Source: Puniceicoccales bacterium
GTDB lineage: Bacteria > Verrucomicrobiota > Verrucomicrobiia > Opitutales > JAIRLM01
DNA length: 15,418 nucleotides
Direction: 5' to 3'
Assembly: GCA_031254835.1 (NCBI GenBank)
Contig: JAIRTQ010000054.1
Location: 1 to 15,418 of the forward strand
Of the stretch, positions 6,581-14,460 are shown piece after piece. Below the pieces are notes generated by a model, which did no database searches, was not told the origin of the DNA, and saw nothing but the letters and a program-made list of their open reading frames with translations. How positions within the stretch are numbered: position 1 is the first letter of the stretch; each line of letters begins with the position of its first letter. A program made the position numbers and the translations under genes.

Positions 6581-9393
6581 TGGATTCGGCGGAGCTCTTC
6601 CAGCCGCCAAGTGCCATCGGGGCAACGCTGAACGATGCCCTCCAGTAAGGCGAAAATGGGATTCGATTCACTGCCGTCGGAGCCATCGCCATAGGCCCTT
6701 ATGAGGAAGGTATCCCCGCGGACGGTGAGGCCATTGCCGAAAAATTGCAGCAGGTCTGCCTGGCTTAAGTCGCCGGGGCAGAGCGCATTAGCATCTTCGG
6801 CGGCCATTGGCCGGTCCATAGCTCTTTCGCCGAAGGAACCGTTAGCCGGAAGCGGTGGAAATTTGCGCAGCATCGCCGCCTCGATGGCCCGCTGAAGCGG
6901 GCCGCAGCGGGTGGCCGGATTTGAGGCGGGTCCGAGGCGCCGATTGACGAACTGATCCAGGCTGGCGAACGGTCCGTCGCTACGAACTTCCGCGGCAATG
7001 CATTCCGCGAGACGGTCCAGTTCCTCGGCCGTTAGCCGGCAGCGTCCCCAGGGACTGCCCTCCTGATCTTTTTGCCCAAGGTGACGGGAAATGGAGTAAG
7101 TTCCCGTGGCGAAATCGAATGGCATGGAACGGAGGAAAATTTTCCACGCTTCCGCGGAAGCGCCGTTGACGTTGAAAGCGCCCCAGTTGGTCAGCAGCCG
7201 GGGCGAATTTTGCTGCGCGTCAGTGCCATCGGACGGATCCCAAGGTCTGCAGTGGCTATGAGTGGAGCCGTTTTCAAAGCCGCCGACGAAATAGCCGCCG
7301 AAGAGGGCGCGGTTTGCCAGGTAGGAGCCGTCCAGCCGCATTTCGCCACGAAAGTATTCATGGGCACAGGGATCAGCAACGATCCAACTTTCTTCGCGCG
7401 GCAGCAGGTATGGCGCCCAAGAATTCCCCACCGCATAGGCCGGGTGGTAGGAGAAGGGAAAGAGACTTATGTGCTGTAAGGATGCTATGCTGAAGAATTT
7501 ACGTGGAACGTCGAACAAGATCGGCTGTGCATTTTTTCCTAAAAAGCCCAGATCAGCCACCGGGGGCGGACCGTCTCCGGAAAAATCTTGAAGCTCCACC
7601 TGCCAAGAGGGATAGCTGCGGGAAAAACGATCGCTCCTTGGCAAGGGAAGGGAGTAGCCGTGCTCGAAGGCGCTTCGGCGGATTTGCGGCGCCCGCGGGT
7701 TGTGGTCGGCCAGCCAGCGCGGCGATGGGCCCCTATCTGCCCGTAAGTGCGCTCGCAGCTGGAAGATAGGGTAATCATGGCCATCCTGCGGTATGGTTCG
7801 GTAGGGCAGCGGAATTGGTCCGTCGCCGTCGATAAAGTCCGCAACTTCTTGGAGGATAGTGCCTTCGTTGTCCGTAAGCTGGATCGTTTGGCCGTCCCAG
7901 CGGGCTCTGTTTGGTATGGCCGCAAGCCGTCCCAGCAGAATTTCCCCAGGGTCCTCGTCCAGGCCCCAACGGATCTGCCAGTGATCGTCGCCTGTCGGGG
8001 AAAACGTTCCCTCTAAGACACTTCCCGCAGTAACGATTTGCTCTTGGTCCGGGGAAAGGAGTAGAATTTGGCCGGGACCGAGAGCCGCTTCGAAGCTACC
8101 GCGGCATAGACAGCCGGTCTGACCGTCCCCTAGGGGAATTTTTGCCCAATTTTTCGCTCCTATTTTGAGATTTAGCGCCGGTTTGGCGCCCAGTTCCTGG
8201 TCCCAGCGCTCTTTACATTCTGTCACTCGCCAGCAAAAGCCGTAGCGGTGCAATGCGATAGGGGTGGACAGGGGATTCCAGATGGCGAACTGGGGACGCA
8301 GCAAAATTGTGAGGACGGCACCGTTAACGACTCGGGCGGAAATGGTTAGCCAGGCTCCGCAGAGGACAGGATGGATGCCGTAGGAAGTGGGCAGCTCGTG
8401 GCCGTGGGAAGGGGCCGGCAGATCGCCCAATCGATGGTCACAGCCTTGTGGGCCATAGAGTTGTCTATAGATTGGCCCGCCCGATCGGAAGGGCAGCGCG
8501 CCGTCTGGCCCAACTTCTTGTGCGGCAGATAGATAGGAAGCCAGCAGGCCGAATGTGGGTGGCGGTTGCGGCAAATCTTCACGGGCAGGAAAAAGGAATT
8601 CAGCTGGCTGAAAATTTCCCGGCAACAGCTTGTCGTTGAGGTCTATGGGCCATTGGCCGGAGGTGGTTTGGAGCACGCCGCGGCTCCTAAAGGTGACAGC
8701 ATGGAAGCATCTCGGATTCAGACCGGGGAGCAGTGTTCGCAAATCGCTAAAAGCTTGCAAGTCAGCGCGTTGTTCCGCGATGCCGCCACCCTGTTCCAGT
8801 AGCCAGCGGCCGCCGAATTCCTGGGCCACGCGGGGCTCCTCTCGTTCCGGCGGCGGCAGGTTAATTCGCACCTTCGCCGCCTCATCGCTAATCCAGAAGG
8901 CCCAGTGTCCCTGGACTTTGCCATTAGTTAGGACCGATTCCAGCGGGCAGCTGTCCGGCAGGCCCAGTTCCCAGAGCGGCGCTGCAGACGGGCCGCTCCA
9001 GACGGCCGGCGCGGAAAAATCCTCCACGAGAGCATCTTCGCCAGACACAAGCCAGCGGGAGAAGGTGGCGCGGCCATCCACTACTGACCAGAGGCCGGTC
9101 CAGTGGGAACAGCAATTGGAAGTGGCACAAACGTTAGCGGCTGTGGATGTAATGAATCGTCCCTCCGCCGGTGCGGCTGCGAGTGCATTCAAGGCCATTT
9201 GCAGGGCGGCTCTCGCATTTTGGCGCGCAATCTCCCGCTCCGTCGCCACCCGCGCCCGCTGTCCGGCGACCGCCAAAAAGAGGTCCATGGCCAGCAGGAA
9301 AATGCCGGCCAGCACCAGAAACACCAGCACCGTGGCGAGCGCGAATCCCCGAGAGCCTGAGAGAGAGGAGCGGGGATTGCGCGTGGAATTCAT
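6577..9393 (-). CDS. Verru_Chthon cassette protein A-like prepilin family protein
   Basis: This 938-residue protein starts with a type IV pilin-like leader: basic residues, then G16 followed by FALATVLVFLVLAGIFLLAMDLFLAV, the site where a prepilin peptidase would cut before Phe17. Position +5 of the mature chain is Thr, not the usual Glu, as in minor pseudopilins of the GspK/PilX kind. Blocks along the chain match the family called Verru_Chthon cassette protein A: NARAALQMALNAL after the anchor, GHWAFWISDEAAKVRINLP, NWGAFNVNGASAEAWKIFL, PFASLDQFVNRRL and DTFLIRAYGDG near the end. Function of that family is not established; a surface or trans-envelope pseudopilus role is inferred. The other cassette members (B, C, D) are not in the window. 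The start lies 21 nt after the rarA stop, so the two may be cotranscribed, though the ATG lacks a clear ribosome-binding site. Confidence 0.85.
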   Translation of the reverse strand: MNSTRNPRSSLSGSRGFALATVLVFLVLAGIFLLAMDLFLAVAGQRARVATEREIARQNARAALQMALNALAAAPAEGRFITSTAANVCATSNCCSHWTGLWSVVDGRATFSRWLVSGEDALVEDFSAPAVWSGPSAAPLWELGLPDSCPLESVLTNGKVQGHWAFWISDEAAKVRINLPPPEREEPRVAQEFGGRWLLEQGGGIAEQRADLQAFSDLRTLLPGLNPRCFHAVTFRSRGVLQTTSGQWPIDLNDKLLPGNFQPAEFLFPAREDLPQPPPTFGLLASYLSAAQEVGPDGALPFRSGGPIYRQLYGPQGCDHRLGDLPAPSHGHELPTSYGIHPVLCGAWLTISARVVNGAVLTILLRPQFAIWNPLSTPIALHRYGFCWRVTECKERWDQELGAKPALNLKIGAKNWAKIPLGDGQTGCLCRGSFEAALGPGQILLLSPDQEQIVTAGSVLEGTFSPTGDDHWQIRWGLDEDPGEILLGRLAAIPNRARWDGQTIQLTDNEGTILQEVADFIDGDGPIPLPYRTIPQDGHDYPIFQLRAHLRADRGPSPRWLADHNPRAPQIRRSAFEHGYSLPLPRSDRFSRSYPSWQVELQDFSGDGPPPVADLGFLGKNAQPILFDVPRKFFSIASLQHISLFPFSYHPAYAVGNSWAPYLLPREESWIVADPCAHEYFRGEMRLDGSYLANRALFGGYFVGGFENGSTHSHCRPWDPSDGTDAQQNSPRLLTNWGAFNVNGASAEAWKIFLRSMPFDFATGTYSISRHLGQKDQEGSPWGRCRLTAEELDRLAECIAAEVRSDGPFASLDQFVNRRLGPASNPATRCGPLQRAIEAAMLRKFPPLPANGSFGERAMDRPMAAEDANALCPGDLSQADLLQFFGNGLTVRGDTFLIRAYGDGSDGSESNPIFALLEGIVQRCPDGTWRLEELRRIH

Positions 9394-9414
9394 TTGAAGG
9401 GAAGCTATTAGATG

Positions 9415-10710
9415 TCAACCGAGATTGATATTGTCAGGCTTTCCTCGCAGCGCTCGAATGCGTTCCATTCGTTCGGCAACGGCCTTCTCGGCGCCGGCAA
9501 TTCCGGAGAAATAGAACTGCTTTGGACTCACCATATAGCGCTGTCCCGTAACATTTTCCTTGTGGCCATGGGCATAGATGTAGGCCTCTGCCCCCAGGCG
9601 CTTGGCCAGGCTTTTTGGCTGATTACGTAAAAAATCTGGCACTGGCTGAACGGCCTTCGTGCGAATCTCTTCCTGAGCCCGCCCAAAAGCGGCGTAGGCG
9701 CTGTTACTTTTTTGTGCCGTAGCCATATAGACAGTGCCGTGGGCCAGATTGATGGCACATTCGGGCATGCCGACCGTTTCGCAGCTGTCGTAGCAGGCCG
9801 TGGCAATGGGCAAGGCGTGCGGGTCCGCCATTCCAACGTCTTCTGAGGCAAAGATTACCAGCCGTCGACAGATAAAGCGGGGATCCTCGCCGCCCTCCAA
9901 CATTTTGGCGAGCCAGTAGAGCGCCGCATCCGGGTCGCAGCCGCGCATGCTCTTGATGTAGGCCGAGATGGTGGCGTGGTGCTCCGATCCATCCCGGTTG
10001 TAGCGCAGATGCCGCTCTTTCCCAAAAGCTTCCCAGTCGCCAATTGTGATGTGGGTGCCGACGGGAGAGGCTATAACCAAGGTTTCCAATGCATTGAGGG
10101 CGCGGCGCAGGTCTCCGTCACAGGTTTCTGCTAGCGCATTCAACGCTTCCTCTTCCACATCGCAGCTGCTGGCTCCGAGGCCACGCTCCCTATCTTTCAG
10201 CGCCATGCGCAGATAGTGTCGTACTTGCTCGGCGGTGAGCGGCTCCAATTGAAATAGGTGGCTGCGGCTGAGTAGCGGCGAAATGATATAAACCGTTGGC
10301 GTGTGGGTTGTTGCGCCGATAAGGCGGACGATGCCGCGCTCCACGTCCGGCAGCAACGAATCCTGCTGTGCCCGGTTGAAGCGGTGAATTTCGTCGATAA
10401 AAAGGATGGGCGGCGACGGGGCCCGGCGGGCGCTCTGCAGGGCGCTGCGCAGTTCGGTCATGTTGGACAGTATCGCATTTAGGCGAATGAACGTGCTACC
10501 GGTTTCTGCCGCAATGACTTCTGCTAGCGAGGTTTTCCCGCAGCCCGGCGGGCCAAAAAGGAGTAAGTTGCCAAAGGAGTTTTGCCGAACCAGGCGCGGG
10601 AGAAGGCAGCCTGGACCCAAAATATGTTCTTGGCCAACAACTTCGCCAAGGGTCCGCGGGCGCATGCGAACGGCAAGGGGCGCCATTGGACGGTGAGTTG
10701 GGGGCTCCAT
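9415..10710 (-). CDS. rarA: Replication-associated recombination protein A, AAA+ ATPase RarA (MgsA)
   Basis: RarA is a clamp-loader-like AAA+ ATPase that acts at stalled replication forks. With ATG 10710 the protein has 431 residues, normal for the family. PLAVRMRPRTLGEVVGQEHILGPG opens the protein; Walker A is GPPGCGKT (53-60), Walker B ILFIDEIH (102-109), the arginine finger is R149 in LLSRS, and sensor 2 is GDLRRALNALE. The RarA-specific part follows: KSMRGCDPDAALYWLAKML, EDPRFICRRLVIFASEDVGMADP, and the oligomerisation domain ending IRALRG. The sensor-1 stretch reads GATTHTPTVYI where the family is almost always GATTENPSF-like. The frame stays open to 10941, overlapping the mutY start, but those 77 residues have no family match, so the ATG at 10710 is chosen. 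It ends in TGA, 21 nt before the next minus-strand gene, and is divergent from mutY. Confidence 0.95.
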   Translation of the reverse strand: MEPPTHRPMAPLAVRMRPRTLGEVVGQEHILGPGCLLPRLVRQNSFGNLLLFGPPGCGKTSLAEVIAAETGSTFIRLNAILSNMTELRSALQSARRAPSPPILFIDEIHRFNRAQQDSLLPDVERGIVRLIGATTHTPTVYIISPLLSRSHLFQLEPLTAEQVRHYLRMALKDRERGLGASSCDVEEEALNALAETCDGDLRRALNALETLVIASPVGTHITIGDWEAFGKERHLRYNRDGSEHHATISAYIKSMRGCDPDAALYWLAKMLEGGEDPRFICRRLVIFASEDVGMADPHALPIATACYDSCETVGMPECAINLAHGTVYMATAQKSNSAYAAFGRAQEEIRTKAVQPVPDFLRNQPKSLAKRLGAEAYIYAHGHKENVTGQRYMVSPKQFYFSGIAGAEKAVAERMERIRALRGKPDNINLG

Positions 10711-10904
10711 TTCGTTGATTGGGTCCGCAACGGCGCCATCGGACCAAAGTTCCCTTTGTAAGCCGGCCACGGACCATTTGATCCAAAGCCAACTGCCTTC
10801 GCAAATACGAAATCCCCGCGGTCGGCAAAGTTCTCTGGCAAACGTTTTTTTCGCCGAAGAGAACCCGTTGACCGATCGGCCGAGAAGAATAGTTCCTTCT
10901 GCAA
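10711..10904. promoter_or_regulatory. Divergent intergenic region between rarA and mutY
   Basis: This 194-bp region separates the divergent rarA and mutY starts and so should hold promoters for both. A TTGACC in CCCGTTGACCGATC lies a little upstream of mutY, but the matching -10 position (TAGTTC, 16 nt on) fits poorly and would leave almost no leader. No convincing promoter was found for rarA. Both start codons lack a strong Shine-Dalgarno sequence. Confidence 0.3.
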
Positions 10905-11924
10905 ATGACTGAAAATGAAGAATGGTCCGCCATTGCCGCACTTCTTTTGCAGTGGCATGGCCACGCGGCGCGGGTTCTCCCCTGGCGGACCTGGCGCAGT
11001 CTCTATGGCACTGTGCTTTCCGAATTTATGCTGCGACAGACGCGCGTGGTGACCGCTATTCCTTACTATTTGCGGTGGATGGAGCGATTTCCAGATTTTC
11101 GCTCAGTGGCGGAGGCAGACGAAAAAGAGCTGCTCTGCCTCTGGTCCGGTTTGGGCTACTACGGCCGCGTGCGGCAGCTGCGGCAGCTCAGTATAGCCAT
11201 CTGCGACAGTGAGTTCCCGCCCGTCTCTCCAGATGAATGGCAAAAATTCCCCGGCGTGGGGCCCTACTGCGCCGCCGCCATCGCCGCCATCGGACAGAAA
11301 TACGACGTTATCGCCCTTGACGGCAATGGCATACGCATTCTTTGCCGACTTGGTGGCACGGGGCCATTCCCGTCCAGGTCCGCCGCGGAAAGGGCTCTCC
11401 GACCGGCCGCCGATGCCCTCGCCATCCCGGGCCGCTGCGATCGCATCTGTGAAGCGCTCATGGATTTGGGCAGTGGCCATTGCCGAGCCCGTCGTCCTCA
11501 TTGCGCCGCCTGTCCCCTCCGAAGCCGCTGCGCCGTGGTTCAACGGAGGCTAGTGCCGGAAGATTTTCCTAAGTTCCCGGCGCCAAAGTGCGGCAAGGAA
11601 GAACGGCGCCGGCTCTGGCTGCGCGACGATCGGGGTCTTTGGCTGACGATCGGCAGTGGCAGCCGGCTGTCTGGTCTCTACGAACTGCCAATCCTTCCCG
11701 TCGGCATGGGGGTGGGGCCGGTACTGCGGACCATTCGTCGCCGGATTTCCTCGATAAATTACATAGAAACGGTCCACTGTGCCGACGGCCGGCCGGGAGA
11801 GCTGCTCGCCGCCCTCCGTTCCGACGGCCAAGAGGTGCACCCCTGTTCATGCAGAGAATTGGAGCGATTGCCCATCAGCGGCCCCCACGGCCGCTGCATA
11901 GCTGATATCTTGGCGAATGGCTAA
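10905..11924 (+). CDS. mutY: A/G-specific adenine glycosylase MutY
   Basis: MutY removes adenine mispaired with 8-oxoguanine, protecting against G:C to T:A mutation. The 339-residue protein has the family order: LPWR (25-28), then SEFMLRQTRVVTAIPYY with catalytic Glu40, LWSGLGYYGRVRQL, the helix-hairpin-helix FPGVGPYCAAAI (115-126), and catalytic Asp139 in LDGN. A [4Fe-4S] motif of Cys193-x6-Cys200-x2-Cys203-x5-Cys209 follows. The C-terminal part (about 225-339) is a degenerate NUDIX-like domain (LWLRDDRGLWLTIG, LSGLYELPILP) of the kind that reads 8-oxoguanine. The usual LQQT reads LRQT here. Both catalytic acids identify MutY rather than endonuclease III. It is divergent from rarA, and its stop is 15 bp from the end of the convergent TPR gene with no terminator visible between. 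Confidence 0.95.
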   Translation: MTENEEWSAIAALLLQWHGHAARVLPWRTWRSLYGTVLSEFMLRQTRVVTAIPYYLRWMERFPDFRSVAEADEKELLCLWSGLGYYGRVRQLRQLSIAICDSEFPPVSPDEWQKFPGVGPYCAAAIAAIGQKYDVIALDGNGIRILCRLGGTGPFPSRSAAERALRPAADALAIPGRCDRICEALMDLGSGHCRARRPHCAACPLRSRCAVVQRRLVPEDFPKFPAPKCGKEERRRLWLRDDRGLWLTIGSGSRLSGLYELPILPVGMGVGPVLRTIRRRISSINYIETVHCADGRPGELLAALRSDGQEVHPCSCRELERLPISGPHGRCIADILANG

Positions 11925-11939
11925 ATCTTGCGCAGTGCA

Positions 11940-12320
11940 CTACTTCGACTTTTGGCGCAACGAGCGGACGATGGTCCGATAGGCGGTGGATTCGCGCAAA
12001 GATTGAAGCCGCTGATCCCGCTCCATCCGGTACAGGTCGTCGTAGCCAAATTGCACGGCCAATTTGAGATGGTCTAGGGCAAACTGACTCTGCGCCGAAA
12101 GGGCGAAGGAGCAGGCGAGAATGTAGTGCAAATCAGGATCTTCCGGCGCAATGACGGTGGCCCGCACGGCCGCTCGAAGTCCATCGCCGATGCGGCCCGC
12201 GGCGAGGTAAAATTCACTGAGTCCAAGCAATACGAGCAAATCGTCGCTGCATTTTTCGGCAAATTTTTCGAAGAGGGCGCACTGAAAGGGCAGGTCCTCG
12301 ATAAATGTTTTCGTTGCCAT
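11940..12320 (-). CDS. Small tetratricopeptide repeat protein
   Basis: This 126-residue protein consists mostly of helical TPR-like repeats: about 28-60 (LLVLLGLSEFYLAAGRIGDG then ATVIAPED) and 62-95 (PDLHYILACSFALSAQSQFALDHLKLAVQFGYDD). The end, RDQRLQSLRESTAYRTIVRSL, matches the capping segment seen after TPRs in many proteins, where 'D..L..LR....F' recurs. There is no signal peptide, so it is probably a cytoplasmic protein-protein adaptor; the partner is unknown. The ATG at 12320 lies 2 nt after the argS stop, and AGGA inside the last argS codons is well placed as its ribosome-binding site, so it is likely translated from the argS transcript. It converges on mutY. Confidence 0.82.
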   Translation of the reverse strand: MATKTFIEDLPFQCALFEKFAEKCSDDLLVLLGLSEFYLAAGRIGDGLRAAVRATVIAPEDPDLHYILACSFALSAQSQFALDHLKLAVQFGYDDLYRMERDQRLQSLRESTAYRTIVRSLRQKSK

Positions 12321-12322
12321 GG

Positions 12323-14092
12323 CTACATCCTGTCGAGCGGTTCAATGCCAAGCAATTGCAATCCTGTCGCGAGAAAATTGACCGTAATCTCGCAGAGGCC
12401 CAAGCGCCGCTCGGCGACTTCCTTTTCGTCCCCGAAGATGCGGCTGCTGTCGTAAAACGAGGAAAATTCGCAGGCGAGATCGTAGAGATAGCTGCAGAGC
12501 AGATGGGGGTGCAAATCTTCCAGCGCCATGGCAAGGGCAACGGGGAACAGAAGAAGCCGGTGCGCGAGCACACGTTCTTCCGTCGTAGCCGGTTCCAGCT
12601 TTGTCCCCGGCCGGAGGGCTTCCCCGTCGGCGCGCCTCCGGACGGCTCTGCCGCGGGCGACGGCGTATTGTAGATAGGGAGCCGTATTTCCGTCGAAGGA
12701 GAGCATTTTTTCCAACGAAAAGACGTAGTCGGACGTGCGATTTTGGGAGAGGTCGCCGTACTTGAGCGCCCCCACGCCGACGGCGCGAGCGATGACAGTC
12801 CGTTCATCCGCCGGCAGATTTGGATTTTTTCCCCTCAGAATTTCCCCGGCGCGGCCGATGGCGCTATCAAAAAGCTCCTGCAGCCGAACCGGTTCCCCCG
12901 AGCGGGTTTTGATGGCCTTTCCGTCGTCGCCGCAGACGGTCCCGAACCACAGGTGGCGGAGCGTCGGCAGCGGGTAGTTTTTGGCGGCAAACCACTTTTT
13001 GACTGTCAGAAAAAGCTGTTCAAAATGGTCCCGCTGGCGGCCGTCGGTGACGTACAAAATTTCCTCAGCGCCGAGGGTTTCCATGCGGTAGAGAACGGTG
13101 GCTAAATCCGTCGCGGCGTAGTTGGAGGTGCCATCGGACTTGCGTACGAGAAAGGGCTGTTCCCGAAAGCGCTTGTGCTCCCCGTGAAACACGGCCAACG
13201 CCCCATCATCTTCTTGCGCGATGGAGCAGTCGAGTAGCTCGTCGTAAACTCTAGCGACGGAATTGCGGTAGAAGGACTCGCCCAAAACAAGGTCAAACTG
13301 CACGTCGGCCAGATCGTAGATTTTTTGGAAAGATGCGTAGGAAAGTTCGTTAATTTTTTTCCAGAGCGCCAATCGCTCCGGGTCGCCGCCCTGCAGCGCC
13401 ACCAGCTCTCGGCGTGCCTCTGCCAGCGCCTCCGGAGACCGATCCACTTCGGCGTTTCCCCTGCGGTACAGGGACTCCAGCAGGTCCAGTGTCTCTTCCT
13501 GCGGGACAGCCGACAGGCGCACCCCTTCGAGCCGCAGTTGCCGCAATAGAATGCCGAACTGGGTCCCCCAATCGCCGATGTGGTTATCGCGGATCACCTT
13601 CGCTCCCAAAAAGCTCAGCAGCCGGTAGAGGCAGTCGCCGATCACCAGAGAACGCAGATGCCCGACATGCATCTGCTTGGCGCTATTCGGACAGGAATAG
13701 TCCAGCACCACCCGCCGCCCGGCAACGGCCATGGCGGCGATCGCGGCCCGGCGGAAGTCCTCCGCGCCGCCATAGGCGGCGAGCCACCCCCCGAGGGCCG
13801 CGACCCGAAGTGTGATATTCAAAAAGCCAGCGCCGGAAACTTCCACTTCGGCGAACGAGGAAAAGTTACTTTCTCCCTCCAACGCGACCAAAAGTTGTCC
13901 TGCCAGCTGGCGCGGATCGGCGCCGTGCCGTTTGCCGTAGGGTAAAATTCCGTTGACTTGGAAATCTCCAAAGCGCATGTCTGCCACCCGCACGATCGGC
14001 TGAAAATCCACGCCGAAGCCGCAGCATTCCCGCGCGATTCTTCCAGTTTCCCTCTCCAAATGGGACAAAAAATTGAAGGGGACCTCTCCCAT
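12323..14092 (-). CDS. argS: Arginyl-tRNA synthetase
   Basis: ArgS charges tRNA-Arg with arginine. The 589-residue protein has the class I layout: an N-terminal Add-1 domain with GDFQVNGILPYGKR (42-55) and SGAGFLNITL (86-95), then DYSCPNSAKQMHVGHLRS (131-148) with the HIGH motif as HVGH (142-145). IRDNHIGDWGTQFG follows at 167-180, and KTRSGEPVRLQEL (395 on) stands at the KMSKS position, where many ArgS proteins also have a relaxed motif. The C-terminal DALR anticodon domain begins near APYLQYAVARGRAVRRR. Length is normal and no key motif is missing. The ATG at 14092 is preceded by AGGAAGAG at good spacing, which settles the start. The TPR gene follows 2 nt after the stop. The promoter must lie in the short gap to repeat copy 2 or inside the repeat itself. 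Confidence 0.97.
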   Translation of the reverse strand: MGEVPFNFLSHLERETGRIARECCGFGVDFQPIVRVADMRFGDFQVNGILPYGKRHGADPRQLAGQLLVALEGESNFSSFAEVEVSGAGFLNITLRVAALGGWLAAYGGAEDFRRAAIAAMAVAGRRVVLDYSCPNSAKQMHVGHLRSLVIGDCLYRLLSFLGAKVIRDNHIGDWGTQFGILLRQLRLEGVRLSAVPQEETLDLLESLYRRGNAEVDRSPEALAEARRELVALQGGDPERLALWKKINELSYASFQKIYDLADVQFDLVLGESFYRNSVARVYDELLDCSIAQEDDGALAVFHGEHKRFREQPFLVRKSDGTSNYAATDLATVLYRMETLGAEEILYVTDGRQRDHFEQLFLTVKKWFAAKNYPLPTLRHLWFGTVCGDDGKAIKTRSGEPVRLQELFDSAIGRAGEILRGKNPNLPADERTVIARAVGVGALKYGDLSQNRTSDYVFSLEKMLSFDGNTAPYLQYAVARGRAVRRRADGEALRPGTKLEPATTEERVLAHRLLLFPVALAMALEDLHPHLLCSYLYDLACEFSSFYDSSRIFGDEKEVAERRLGLCEITVNFLATGLQLLGIEPLDRM

Positions 14093-14411
14093 GGCCGTCT
14101 CTTCCTAGTTAGCGGTTTCTCGCTGTCTAGGAAATTTCCCGATTGTCGTTTCGTAAAATTGATTTAAATTGCAAACTTTAGCAGTGGGATAGCTACTATG
14201 GTAGTCGTACAGGAAGCATCCGCGGCCGTGGCTCCGCTTGGAATTCCCAAAAATCTTTCGAAAGAAGGCCTGAAAATTCCAGTGAAATAGTTCCGTAGTA
14301 ATCAGGCGGTCTCTGCCAACTCCGCATTCACCATTTTTGAAAAGATAATTGGCATGCCGACAGGTATCGTTACGTCCCTGAAGTTGGCTACGATTGCAAG
14401 TCCTGCAGATC

Positions 14412-14441
14412 CGCGGAGAATCTTGCGCTCTGCGCATGCGC
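14412..14441 (+). promoter_or_regulatory. Leader hairpin and palindrome upstream of the copy 2 frame
   Basis: CGCGGAG (14412-14418) faces CTCTGCG (14428-14434) with the same 9-nt loop as copy 1. The single change between copies turns a G-C pair into a G-T pair, so the stem survives as RNA. The overlapping palindrome is reduced from 12 bp to the 10-bp core GCGCATGCGC (14432-14441). The ATG at 14461 follows 19 nt later. Retention in both copies is suggestive, but the surrounding leader is also about 87% identical. Confidence 0.38.
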
Positions 14442-14460
14442 GATTAGCAGCTCTGAATGG

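Noticed and set aside
8630..9397. 255-residue plus-strand frame opposite the prepilin-like gene
   Set aside because: It is low-complexity Ser/Arg/Pro-rich and lies wholly antisense to a gene with clear family blocks; it is a shadow of G+C-rich coding DNA.
10711..10941. 77-residue N-terminal extension of RarA
   Set aside because: It has no resemblance to the family, overlaps the mutY start, and the conserved RarA opening begins just after the ATG at 10710.
11925..11939. Terminator between mutY and the TPR gene
   Set aside because: The 15-bp gap has no stable hairpin and no T-tract on either strand.
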